A program made the position numbers and the translations under genes. Positions 37,927-51,000 of a stretch of 64,000 nucleotides of DNA are shown one piece after another; the first letter of the stretch is position 1, and each line of letters opens with the position of its first letter. The stretch is from Cucumis sativus. Taxonomy: Eukaryota; Streptophyta; Magnoliopsida; Cucurbitales; Cucurbitaceae. Below the pieces are notes generated by a model. That model was not told the DNA's origin. It saw only the letters and a list, made by a program, of their open reading frames with translations, and searched no databases. The stretch lies in NCBI RefSeq assembly GCF_000004075.3, contig NC_026658.2, forward strand, positions 14,062,075 to 14,126,074. Direction: 5' to 3'.

Positions 37927-40694
37927 TCATGTTTCAATATCAGAAGCTGGGTCATCATCTTCATTATCAAAAGAATGATGATGATTATGATGATCATCAA
38001 TCCCATAAGCAGCATGGCCAAGTCCAAAGGCTTTGATATGATCTTTAAGAGACCTTTTATGCTTAAAATCAGAGCCACATGTGCAATGCCAAAGTTTCCC
38101 ACAATTCTTCTCATGTGTTCTCCAATCTCCTTTAACAGCAAAAGCTTTCCCACATTTTCTACATGTAAATGGCTTCATCCCATGTTTTCTTTTGTAATGT
38201 GTCTGAAGTGTTCTAAAGTCTTTTAATGGCTTTGATCTTGGATGGTCTATGTTGTTTCTGCATCCTATTGCACAACAGTAACATGGCAGCCTCAACATTG
38301 CTGTTGGTTGTGTTCCTCTTAGTGATTGTGGCCCTTTCCTGTATTGTGATCCATGTCCCCACATATGCATCTGTTGTTCCGAATGCCGAACACGTCAGCA
38401 TAAATATAACTCAACAGTTAATTAATTATGAAATTAATAAAACCGTAACAATAAAAAAACTTAGACTACCATTTTAATGTGTTCATGTGGGCAATGTTGA
38501 ACACATGCTAACACGAATATAGGTCAACATTCTAATCTAGTGTTGAAGAATGATGAGAGTATACCAATGAACAATATGTCCATTTAGTTGAAATTTTCAG
38601 ATGACTAACCCTCATGCATGTTCTTAAATATTTTTTTAAATACAATTAAAACTTTTCACTCCAAGTTAAAAGTTCGATTTTCAATTGAATTTTGAATATT
38701 TATAATAATGAAAAGCATCTTTTGAAACAACAACACAATGCAATCCTCCATAAGACCAAGGGATATCCAACAAGGGTATAATCAACCTTCCAATAGGCAA
38801 CACAACTAACCCTCATATCCTTAAGTATTTTTTAATGACACATGAGAGTTAGTCTTAGATATGCACCAGAAAGTGAACCTATGGATTAAAAGAATCTACA
38901 GCAACATACACCAGGAAGTGAACGACAAAATTACAAGTACGCTTAAAAAAGAAACCACCCTAAACGGTGGTGTGCAATCACTATCAACCACATTCTTGGT
39001 TTTTCATACAGATCCATAATACTATATAATGATCCTAATTAATTTAAACATTTGTATGAATTAGTGAAGGGTTTGAAATTAAGCATATTATATTATAATA
39101 AAGTTTTTAACAATATGAGGGGGAAATTCTGATGAAGTTGAGTTACTTTGTTTCAAAATTTTCTTGTAGATATATCATCACATTTCTACATCAGTTCTTT
39201 TTAGGCAAAAGATTCAGGAGTTTTCAACTTAATAAATGATATCAAACCCTCCTGAGTCAATAATTATTATGGTGGTCAAAAGCAAAGGGTTCACAAAAAA
39301 AAAAAAAAAAAAGCTTTTGTTGTTCTCAAAAACTTGGGATTCCTTTTAGTGTTGAAGTACAAATATACCAAGAATATAAATCCCCAAAATTGCATTAAAT
39401 TGACTTGATAGAAATACACATGAATATGTAATTAACAGAAATAATATATAATGAAATTTCATCAGGTGCAGCTACTGACTGGTTATGTATCTTTTTTTAA
39501 ATATATATGTATATATGTGTTTGAGTTAATTAAAGTTAGATTTAGATTTCGTTTCACACGAATGCCAAAGACTATTAAATAACACACGAAGTTCAAAATG
39601 TGTCAAATATACAGCAAACTGGCTGCTGTGTGTTGTTCAATCACATAAAGAAAGGGATTTTACATTCTGAAATACACACACCAGGGATGAAGATTTGTTC
39701 TGATCTTTTGAAAATCCCCAAAACTACAATAATTTTAATCCATGCACCAAAAATATATAATATCATCATGAAAAAAAAAGACATTGACATTGACATTTGT
39801 ACGTGTTGATGACCATATATACGTATAAAGAACAACCAAAAACCTAAAATAACAAAAGAGAGTATATATAGCTCAAATCACATTTGTATGTGTCAATGAC
39901 TATGAAATCAGTGGTTCAAATCTACGGTACTAAAAAAATAAATTAACCAAAATTATCGTGAAATTTTTTTTCCACTTTTTCAGCAAAATTATATCATGAA
40001 AGAAAAGAAAAAGAGTAAAAAAGTGAAAAAAATAAACACATTAAAATTGAAAAAAAAAAAAGAAAAAAAAAAGTACCTGCATGTTGTTGTATCTATTGAA
40101 AGTCTTGAAACAAAGAGGGCAAGAGAATTGAGTTGGACCAATGAGAATCTGAGTAGGAGTTGGAATCCAATATTGACCCTTATTAACTCCATTACTATTA
40201 CTAGTAATAGAATTATTAGATGAAAGTTCTTGCAATTGATGGGTGTGATCTTCTTGATCTGAGATCTCAGTTGAAGAAAGCCTCAAAATCAAATCAGAGT
40301 TATTAGAAGAAGAAGAAGGAGTTGGAAGCCCTAAATGCAAAGCAACAGTAACATCACTTTGATCATAATCAATAACATTATGATCATGATCAATAATATT
40401 ATTATGAGGATGATGATGATCTTGTTCAACTCTTGCAGGGCTTAAACTCAAAAGAGGAAGAAGAACTTGAGAAGAAGAAGAAGAAGAAGAAGAAGGATTA
40501 TAATGAGAAGTAGTCATGTTTTTTAGGGTATTGCTGTTGTTATCATTGGAGTAAGAAAGTGAGAAGAGATGATCATGATGATAATGAGAGTTATAAGAAG
40601 AAGAAGAAGAAGAAGAAGAGTAATGTTGAAAAGGGGATAAACTAAAACAAGTATTATTGTTATTATTATTGATGGAGAAATTAAGATCACCCAT
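37927..40694 (-). CDS. WIP-type C2H2 zinc-finger transcription factor
   Basis: Plant WIP-subfamily nuclear factor, 353 aa. Exon 1 is 40694-40077 (206 codons) and exon 2 is 38370-37927 (147 codons plus stop), separated by a 1706-bp GT-AG intron at the family's usual place. The N-terminal half is rich in Asn, Ser and His. An LxLxL (EAR-type) string LILRL near residue 135 suggests repressor activity. The conserved part starts at GQYWIP (about 172-177). Zinc finger 1 is C192-x2-C195-x12-H208-x3-H212, split by the intron, and is followed by the remaining fingers ([60 protein letters not shown]). The tail is His/Asp-rich. [10 protein letters not shown] and RYNNMQ place it nearer the WIP2(NTT)/WIP4/WIP5 group than TT1. 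Melon CmWIP1, the gynoecy gene, belongs to the same family; orthology is not established here. Confidence 0.92.
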
Positions 40695-40980
40695 CTTTTT
40701 TTTTCTTTTGATGGGGGAGGACTGTTTACAACACCCTTATAATATAGGGAGAAATAGAGAGAGATTGGAGAAATAAAAACAAATAATAAAATAGTTAAAG
40801 AGAAACTCCTAAAATAAAGGACAAGGCCTAGAATAAGATCACTTGCTATAATGACTAAAGAATGAGAAGGGGAAAGAAAAGAGAGAGGGAAACAAAGGGT
40901 GTGTGTGTGGTGAGAGAGACATCACAGTTTTTGGGATTTGAAAGAACAAATGACTCATTGAATAGTGTGAAGAAGAAGAC

Positions 40981-40990
40981 TATATATAAT
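40981..40990 (-). promoter_or_regulatory. TATA box of WIP gene
   Basis: ATTATATATA on the minus strand, 287 bases upstream of the start codon. It predicts transcription starting near 40950 and a 5' UTR of about 255 bases, which is AG-rich on the plus strand as expected for a CT-rich leader. Confidence 0.5.
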
Positions 40991-40999
40991 AAAAAAAAA

Positions 41000-43800
41000 A
41001 ACACCATAACCCTCTTCCCACGTAGATAAAAACAAATTCATCTACTGTTCTGATTGTAATTTTGTAACTTTTTTTTTTTCATGTGGTTGTGTACTGTTAA
41101 TTTCTTTTACTCCTGAGTTCTTCCATGTTGGAAAGATGTTTATCCTAATAGAATGCGATTAACTTTGTTCTAATGAAGTTTGACTTATCATTCTTAAAAC
41201 TTTTTCAAGTAGTCTACGCATGTTGATGCAAATCCAAACTTTAAAACGTTTTATTCACTAAATGATACACTAGTTCGGTTTAACTTCCGAGTCCCAACAC
41301 ATTTGTTAGATTGAAATTCACGTGCACAAGGAGATGAGAACAAAGTAGAAGTAAGCTGTGTGGAAGTGTGAAAGAGAGAAGAAGAGAGGTGTTGAGAAAA
41401 AGGGGAAGAGAAATGGGCAAAGGAAGTGATTAACATTGGAGAATGTATTAGGAGACCGTAATGGTAATTCCGTAGGTATTTGCCAAATTTGCCAAAAGAG
41501 AAGATAAGAAAACTAATTTTGATAGTTCTTTGGAAATGATCAAATGAAAAGTGTGGAAAGGCCAACATTTGCTTTGGTGGTCACGTCTTGGTTTCCTTGT
41601 CGCCTAATTCCACTACTCTCTCTTCTTTTCTTTTTTGTTTTTTTAATTTGCCAACACTCACCATTGTCCCTACTCCTCCATAATACACACAATTCCACAC
41701 ACGAACATACTGTATATATATTCTATTCTATTAAGCTCTGCGTCTAAATGTTGTACAATTAGATACAATAAAGTGTATGCAAGTTGACCAAAATACTTAT
41801 GGGTGTTAAAAAAATTGGTCATCTAAATTGTTTTGTGAAATTAATCAAAGTCTATGTAAAAGAAAATAAGTGATTGTTTATTGATACTGTTCAGTTTTAA
41901 TGTGAAAACTAATTGCTCTATTTCTTCTCTTTGTTTCTCTATTTTCATTCTTTCTTTTCTAATTGCTGCCTCCATCCTTAATTCTTCATTTAAATTTCTA
42001 CCTAACTCCTCAATGTCATGTTTCGTAGATACCAACATCTCAATCTTAATAACAATAATAAAGTTGAAATGACACCCAATATCATTGACTATCTTTTTAG
42101 CAATTTATACATTTCTTCACATGAAATTTATGATTTGAACTAATTAAACTAATAAATTTTCCTAACTCAATTAATTTTAGATCACAAATTTTCATAAGAC
42201 AATTAATTTTAACTATCTTTTTAGCAATTTATACATTTCTTCACATGAAATTTATGATTTGAACTAATTAAACTAATAAATTTTCCTAACTCAATTAATT
42301 TTAGATCACAAATTTTCATAAGACAATTAATTTTAGATCACCAATTATGATTCATGTTGTCACTTCTCTTTGATACATGTGTAGACTTGTTCGAAAGTCA
42401 ATTATACAAAACATATGTCGAAGATAAATAGATTGATCATTCTTACCATTATAATTAAAAGTTGAAATTAATTTATTTAACAAAGTTTAGTTGAAATTGA
42501 TTTATTTAAGAAAGTTTGTTAAATTATTATAAATTTTACGCACAAATTTTTCAAATAAAACGTAATGGAATGGTGTACATTGATACACATAATTAGTTTA
42601 AATTGATAAAACATTTATTTCGAAGTATATATCAATATTTTCCCAAATTTTAAATTATATACACTAGAAATTGGACACAAATGTGTGGTTTTTCCTGGTA
42701 ATAAATTTTTTAAAAAATAATAATGAACCCTTCTCAAGTTCACCAATTATTTTAAAATATCCTATTAATTCAAGGGTGTTTTTTGTAATTTAGGTCCAAC
42801 CAATAACAATAATAATAGTATTAGCAATAATAAAAATAAACATAGATACCCAATTTTAATATCAGCTTTCCAACCAAAGTGAAATGATTTATGTTATTCC
42901 GTACACAAGTTTTAAGATAAGGTTTGATAAGACTTTAGGCAATAAGTTAAATTCTTACTTTTTCAAATTCTTAAAAGATCTCTTGTTAGCCTATAACTAT
43001 TATTTGTGGAGTCTATTTCCATAGTTTAAATTGAACTGTTTTCCACAACTTAATTGGAAATATTTTGGTTTCTAATCACCCATTTTTGGTCTTACTGAAT
43101 TGTATGAGGATCAAAATATATTCAATTAGTAACATCAGTAAATAAAATGTGATGGAAAAAGGTTAAAAAAATCTAGTCTATTACTTATACATTCAAAGCA
43201 GTTAATTATAAAATGTAAAATAATTAGAGAATCATAATTTTTAGATCGTTATTCAAATTAATCATCATGTAAAGCAACTTATAGCATTATGAATTCAGTC
43301 AATGATTGACGAAAATACTTTTCCTTTTTTTTATAGAGAAAAGAAATGCTATAATTAAAATCCTCTTACAGAAATTACTTGTGTATAAAAAAAAAAAAAA
43401 AAAAAAAAAGATTTAGGGAAATGGGGTTGGCTGACTCATATTTTCCTAAAATAATTAGCAAAGTTAAAAAGCCAAAAAATAAGAAAAAGTGCTTTTCTTC
43501 TTTCAAGATGCTCCATTATTTTATTTGGGTCCTAGATAATCATAACAATGAGATAAGATCCTTTTTCCAATATTACAACCTCAATACTTTTTCTCCATAG
43601 CAATATATTGTATATTCACTTTGTCCAGCTTCATATCAAACAACAAAGTAACTGAAACTCCCGACTTCTCTTATTCATACTTTCCACCATGGCCAAAAAT
43701 CTAGCCCAACCCCACTACTATAAAAGGCAAGAGAGAGAGGATAAGAATAAGGTTTATGTAAAAGAAACCAAAGAATTTTTTCTTAAAAAAAAAAGAGCTT
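41000..43800. other. AT-rich intergenic region
   Basis: No gene recognised. A minus-strand ORF at 41841-42038 encodes a Lys/Glu-rich coiled-coil-like fragment of unknown origin. A perfect tandem duplication is at 42088-42335. A 23-base poly-A run is at 43387-43409. An isolated TATA-like CTATAAAAGG lies near 43717-43728 on the plus strand without a following ORF. Confidence 0.5.
42088..42335. repeat. 124-bp perfect tandem duplication
   Basis: Copy 1 is 42088-42211 and copy 2 is 42212-42335; they appear identical by eye, which suggests a recent duplication. Confidence 0.9.
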
Positions 43801-43859
43801 AGCTTAGGACTTTGATAAATTTAATAATTCAATTAATATGCAAATTTTAGAACAAGGGT

Positions 43860-44010
43860 ATTTACCTGAGACAACAAACTGTAAGCATAGGAAGGATTGT
43901 ACCTTAAAATGATGACATCCTCAGCTTTCATTCAATGAAAATGTATCCCTAGTTCGAAGCTGCAGTCGGCAGCTTTTACACTGAATTGTAGAGTGTCACC
44001 TGTGAAATAC
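43860..44010 (-). other. possible extra 3' UTR exon of OEP80
   Basis: On the minus strand a CAG acceptor near 44002 and a CTCAG|GTAAAT donor near 43867 bound about 135 bases of normal-complexity, non-coding sequence in otherwise AT-rich DNA. It lies about 1 kb beyond the OEP80 stop codon and may be a spliced 3' UTR exon or part of another transcript. Confidence 0.25.
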
Positions 44011-45000
44011 GCTATGTTTCTTCTTCATGCAATGCCACTAAGATTCAAATGCAGTTTACAATTTCAACTTATTTAAAACAACTAGGTTTTAATACCATTT
44101 TTTATTCTTGCTCTTGTCCTGTCCTACTCCCCATCTAAAGTCAAGCTAGTGGTCATGAATATAAATGTCATACTACAGACAGAAACAAATTCCTCAAAAA
44201 GATTGCTCCCTATTTGATCTTGTATGTACATATAAAATAATCAACTGTTAGAAAATTTGAAACATAAATATAGGGTTTAAACAAAAATATAGATAAAGAA
44301 TTGTCCTACTGTTGTATCAGTAAACATCTATCTATACTGTTTAATTAAGTATATTGAAATTAGAAAGAAAAAGAGAGTAATAGTATATGATACAAAAGAA
44401 AAAAGCCAAAAGGACGGAGACAAGATCTAAAAGAGAAACATTCCTAATCTACCTAGATCAATGAAATCGAGAAAAGTTATTGCCTTCTCTCAAAGAAAAT
44501 TTATCGTTCCAAATAGAATCAAACATACCACTGAATATGGTTTCGGGTTGAGTCTACTTAACAGTCCAAATACCTTTAACTCCATCTTAAAGTATATTAA
44601 AGAAGAAAATAAATAAATAAATTTTGTTGATAATCAAGACCCCCTACGGATCATGCACTGGATCCATCAGGGTCGGAATCCAATGAACACCAATGGTTAA
44701 CCCTCTTTTTTTAGTGATTTCCATACAGAGACAAGTTCGCTCTTTTTCCATAGAAGGAAGGTCCTCAAAGCCGGAAAAAGGGGGCTTCAACACTACTAAT
44801 CAAAGTTCGAGGTAATAAAAACAGGATAATAAAAAAGATCTTACTTCCCAGAAACATACGTTAAAAATTAATCGATTTTAAGTTGCCAACAAGATTCATG
44901 TACACCTCCCCCCCCCAAAAAAAAAAAAAAGAAAAAGAAAAAGAAAAAAGAAGAGATTACTACAGAAACGATCCAATGTCTAGTTGTAGGAAAAAGGGAA

Positions 45001-48000
45001 TTAATTCCGGTGGCCAACGCCAAAATGAAACCTTTTTTCACTTTTGTCGTTGAATGCATATTCAAGACGAAGAGGACCCAAAGGGGATTCCAGACGGATG
45101 CCAAACCCATACCCAAATCCACTTCCGGTTTTCATCCTAGCCCCCGCGGGATCACCTGATCAAGGAAAACACAAACTTTTCATTCAAGCTACTGCATAGA
45201 CATTCTACTTCCATCAAGAGAATAGGCTGCTGACAGCACCAAAGCTACATGCATTGCTCCATCAATAACAGTTCAACTAATAAGCCAGCGCATCAAGAAC
45301 ATCAAGTCTGAACTGCTAAATATTCAATTCAAGGTAATTTTTCCTACGATAACAACATGAATACACCACATGCATATTTGCTGTTGTGCCTGGGCACGAA
45401 GCTCTAGTTCCTTAAGGCAATCAATTCCAGTATTATGGTAAATCTCAATTTATTTATGACCGATTATGGCAACAGCTCAGTGATATTCGAGAGAGCTCCT
45501 GTCTCCCAAATCACTGAAAATACGAGTTTACAATGGATACCCAAAAACATACTTCCCCTACCCATCGTAAACACTCTTAAGAACCTCCCAAGCAGCAGTT
45601 AAGCACAAAAAAACTCTAAGACGACTGTAATTGAGTCCACAAATCACAGCACCGCATGCCCAAAATATTACAGCAATTACATGCTCACTGCTTATATAAA
45701 ACGTCCCCCAACTCCCCACTCATTTCTTATATGTATCTTTCCTACACGTATAAAATATGGTGACTTGGAGCCTATAATGTTACCAAAGAAAATGAATAAA
45801 ACATAGAAAAAATCCAACATAGCGGAAGAAGTTTAGCAGACCAACCTAGAACAGATGCGCCCGATCCAAGATCAGTTCCATAGTCAGCAAAAAAGACTCC
45901 TTCCACAGGGCCAAACTGCAAATGGGGAAAAGAAAACGAGGGTAAATAAAAGGATTAAAATAATTACCCATGCCCACCGACTTCAACATGTATGCTCAAG
46001 ACATAAATCCACAATCATAATTCAGGAGCGGAGATTAGCAAGAAAATTTTAGGTATTTGATCAGCAAGAAAACCAAGAAGCTGACTAACTTTTCAAGCCT
46101 TCTTTCATAAAGTTCTTACTAAAAAAGAAATTTCATTTCATTAACTTTACTCTTTCAAACATTCTCAAATCTTACATCAAGGGCTTTATACCCCTTCAAT
46201 CCAGCGTCCCTTGATTCTACAAGGATTGAAAGATTCGATATTAGACCCTGAAACTAAAGCCTAAAGAAATCATAACTACTGAACCAATCTATAAGGGTTA
46301 ATTATAGCATGGTGTGGTCTCACTTTCTGCCCAATCAGGTACATTTCTTTTATACCATGGATCTATCTTCATTGCTCGACTATCTTACAAAGCAGGAGGG
46401 TTTTCCGGACAACTAAATGCATAACTTTGATCTTAAGGTAAAGCGCAAAAATGGAATTAGTAATTATCATCAACCCAACTTGGATTGTTCAAATCAATCA
46501 TCCACTTTGAATTTCTCCGTTCAAATACTAATTTTTTCATATAAATTCCTAATTAAAAAATCCATCCAAATTTTCTCCTTCGAAAGAGCATGAAAGCGAG
46601 ATAGATTAAAGCTTCTATGATTTGTAGTCACCATTCAGTTTTGATATTATCCAATTTAAATAGCTTAACTGGCCCCATAACACATACAGGATCCTTCACA
46701 ATGTAATGCAGCTGTCATGTATCAGACATTTATAGCATCAAACGTGTCATTTAAAATGAACTAAATGGAAAGACCATAACAAATATCCAGTAAAAAACAG
46801 TGTAACCAAGTGCAATTTCCCTGCATACCAAGGGGAAAGAGAGCTCTCCACATCCAACAGCATAAGATCGACCAGAGCCTACAGCGCCTTCTTCATATCC
46901 TCTAACGCTGTTTGTTCCCCCAATGGCAAATGCTTCATGTGGGCAGAAGTTCCCAACTACATGACCTCCAGACAAACTAGAAAAAAGGACCAAAAAACAT
47001 CAGGAAAATAAAATCAAGGGAAATTGCATTGTATGACAAAAAAATTAGAAAAAAACAGCCTATAATACCTCTTTTTTGCATAGTGCAAATATGACAAATT
47101 TGACAAGTAATTAGATACATCAGAGCGCTATCCAGTTTAAAATTTGCTACTTTTGCAATTTAGAAAATGTAGTGACATGGGCCCTATTATCGTAATCAAT
47201 CCGATAATTTCCCCTTTTCTTCTCTATTATTTATTTATTTATAAAGAAACTAGAATTTCATTGATAAATGAAATAACCACTAAATGATGGTTGACAAGAA
47301 AAAAATTTCCCAATTATAAATTGAAGAAAAGAATATAATCGTTAAAAAGGTATGAGCATTTACACCAAGACAGCACTAAAAATAACCTTATGCCTACAAT
47401 CATCAAATATTAAGTGTCTATCATGAAAAGATTCATCCATTGCTTTCACACCAAACTGACCAAAGAAGGAGCGGTTAAAGGCAAGTCAGAGCATTTTACT
47501 ATCACCTTAATGCCCAATAAAAGTCTAAAAAAACCAATCCAAAATATTTCCAGCACGATCATATCCCATAATTCATTTCAAACCAAAAAGAAGAAAAGAA
47601 TTAAGGGCAGCATTCAAAGCAATCTTGCCAATATCTTTCATAACTAGGCACCATACCTCAAAAGAAGCTGAGAGAAACCAATTTCCATGCCAGTTCTGGC
47701 ACGAGCATTCACTCTATTAAAACATAGCCATTCAGGCAAAAAGGGAAGCCCTTGTTCCATACTAAGAACAAACTGCATAGAGAAAAGTTATGAGGGATTA
47801 TCATAGCTGGATAATAAGTTGAGATGGTGAAAGTAACTAACCATGGAAGATCCATGGTCCCCAGAACCAGTGTAGACACCCTCAAGTTTAGCCAGTAACA
47901 TATTGTCGACAGCATTGCCACTAACATCAATAAGAGACAATGTTTAACACAATCAACTTGCACCGGGCATCAAATTCTTTAAAAATGATGTGTAATTGTA

Positions 48001-51000
48001 AATTGCAAAGGAACAGACCTTGCAGTGAGAGGACATTTGATGTTATCCTTTAAGATAGGTTCTCCTTTTTCATCTTGAGCACCAGCACGCTGTATTAGCA
48101 TATGAATAGACAAAAATATGTGAAATCTTCCTAAAATATTAAAATAGAGGAAAAGAATGGCGGAAACCACAAATATCTAGGCTAATTTTGCAAAGTTAAA
48201 GCAATTCTTTTGATATGCCCGTAAAAAGTACAATAGTCTTGGCAAGGTGGAAATAAACATGAAGACGGTGAGAAATAATGAATCCCACTACAAGGGACTC
48301 CAACTGTACAAAATCAAGTTTATAGGGTAGCTAAAAAAGCCTTAGAAATTGAAGCCCAATAAGAGACATGACAGACATGAGCCCACAAGTACCCACTCAC
48401 CCTCTCAATCCCCATAAACGTGGACATTTCCTTGGGATGCACACTATATAAAAGTACTACGTAAAGAAGAGAAAGCATAGTTGAGGTGGGAATGGAAAAA
48501 AAAGAAAAATAACCCTAAATACAAGGAATTTTGCATTTTGCATTCAAGGTTAGTAAATACCTTGATAATTGTGATCTTTTTAGATATGAAAAAGCCCCAA
48601 GACCCTAGGCTTAGAACTTCACAAGAGACATGCGCTAATGTGCCTTCTTTTGTGTGCCTCGCTTGAAGCCTTTAAAACATTGGGTTGGGCACACCTAGCG
48701 CTTAGGAGGGCCTTTAAAACATTGGGCATAAGAAGCCTAGTACTTCTTAACTAGAAAGTGATAGAAATGGTCTTGGAGTTATTAGAGCATTATGGGTAAG
48801 GGTATATTAACCACCATGGGATGACCTAGTTTCGAGTTATTTATGGACTTGGTTATGTCTACTACTTTGTACTGATGCAAATATAAGCACCATTTTAAGC
48901 TTTTAAGGGGGTGTTTGGGCAAGGAGTGAGTAATTATAGTCATAGGTTGTGATCATAAGGAAGTGATTGGAAGATTTTAGGGGGGTAATCACTTTCCTGC
49001 AGTGCATAAGCGAAAATATCCAAAAGCATGATACAGTTCTACTAAAGTACCTGGAAATAAAGTCCTGCTGTACCACTCCACGTTGGCCTGATAGGGCGGT
49101 TGAATTCCAAACCAGCTGTAACCCGAACAATAGTCAGGTTGCTACCACCATGGACGAGTGTACCTGGAGTCCTTGAGTTCTGAAGAAAAAAACCAAAGAA
49201 TCTTGATCAGGTTCTCACTGGAAAATATCATTAATAGACCTACACACCAAATCAAAGATTACCTGAACCATCATTGTTCGTGATGTCCTCTTATCATCTC
49301 CTTCAATCCATGGGTCTGTGTAATTTATGCGAAAAGTGGAATCAACTTGTCCCTTCTCCAAGGAGACATGGAGCTTCTGGTTCCTCCCAAAAAGATTTCT
49401 GTGGGAATATGCCAAACTGCAACAAGAATATAATATTGTTACCAAGCTTAAATGCTAAGCACTTGAAAGCAGTAGAGCTTACTGCATTCATGACAAAAGA
49501 AAACTAAGTAGTTGTGACCTATGATAGAGAGATAAAACAGAGGTACATGAAGAAAAGAGAAACATGTCGATTATAGTCTCTCCAGAAAAGAGTTTATATG
49601 CATGGATTTAAGTTGGGGGTTCCAAAACAGGATATTTAGCTTTGAACTTACCTTCCAATAAGGGTAGAAAGAAGGCCAGCACCACCAGTACTCCTGTATT
49701 TTAAAAGCGTAACAAAGGTCAACATTAAATAAAGATAATGGAAAATACTGAATACAGCTAACTGTGAGAAACTGTCAGCAAAGATGAAAAATTGTTCATT
49801 TGATTCTTACCCACATGATAGACCACCACCAGCAGAAAAACCTCCACCTGGACGCTCAACCACATTCATCAGTATGTCAACCTTTCCAGCATCTAGACAA
49901 TTCCAAATAAGAGAAGAATTAGGAGAATAGGATATATGTTGTGAAAATATGAATAAGTCCGCACCGCACAATAGATCATAAAGACACAACTTTGAATCTG
50001 ACAACCGAAATCCACGACCTTAGATTCCCCCCCTCTTACTCTTGTGCTAATGTCAAGCATCCTCTCCTTGAGTTTTGAAAGAGTTTGGTTCTTCCATTTC
50101 TCCAATATCCTCAATAACCCTTTGTCAACTTTATCCAAAATGCAACTCAAATAAGATTTTTATTTTTTACCTTTTTATGAAAACAACTAAAGTACAAAAC
50201 CCTAAACTCATATCAGATTGCCTCCAACAGTATGCCCAACAAATACATGATGGTTGGTTAAATCATTTGAGGAACAACCCAAGTAGTAACCGGGGTGACC
50301 ACTTTGTCTTTCTTTATTTTGATATTAATTCCACAAGTAAATATTTTCTCCATAATCAACTTCAAACACGATGCCACCTAAACCACAACAAATAATCGAA
50401 GTCCAATAAAAATGAAATTTACATATGAATCAGTGATTGTCAACTTCAATTGCATTCTTATTTCCGGTAAAAGAATTCCACTTTCATTGAAAAGAAAAAT
50501 AAAAGAATACATGGATGTACCAAAAAAAAAAAAAAAAGCCCACAAAAAGCAAAAGGATACTGCAATCGAGCAAATAGGTACTACAATATAAAAGAGTTTT
50601 CCCATAAAAGTTTAAGTTGATTTTATGCACTGGACCTTATGCATAAATATTTCCCATGAAATTAGAACTTTAAGTTGGGCCAATCTAATCCAAAACCAAG
50701 AAAAAGTTAACAATCAGCCAGGAACTCTGAGGGCCAACTTATGAAATAAAGAAACAATATATATCAATCGTTCATATAAAAATGAAAAAGATTTTGTCAC
50801 CAGCTGCAGGTTGGGGAATAATGCTGACGTCTTCCATGATCCCCATGGTTAAGACAGTCTCTGCATCTCTTTTTCCTTGAAGCATACTGTAGACCTGCAG
50901 TGAATAACTCCTAGTGTGAACTTTGAATCCGTATTAAATATCTCCACCTGAAGACTACACATGATTGAGAAACCAGCTCATTTGAGCTTGGAGATTGCCA

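Noticed and set aside
41251..41568. 105-codon minus-strand ORF
   Set aside because: No domain, Ser/Phe-rich composition, and no transcript-like context other than closeness to the WIP promoter.
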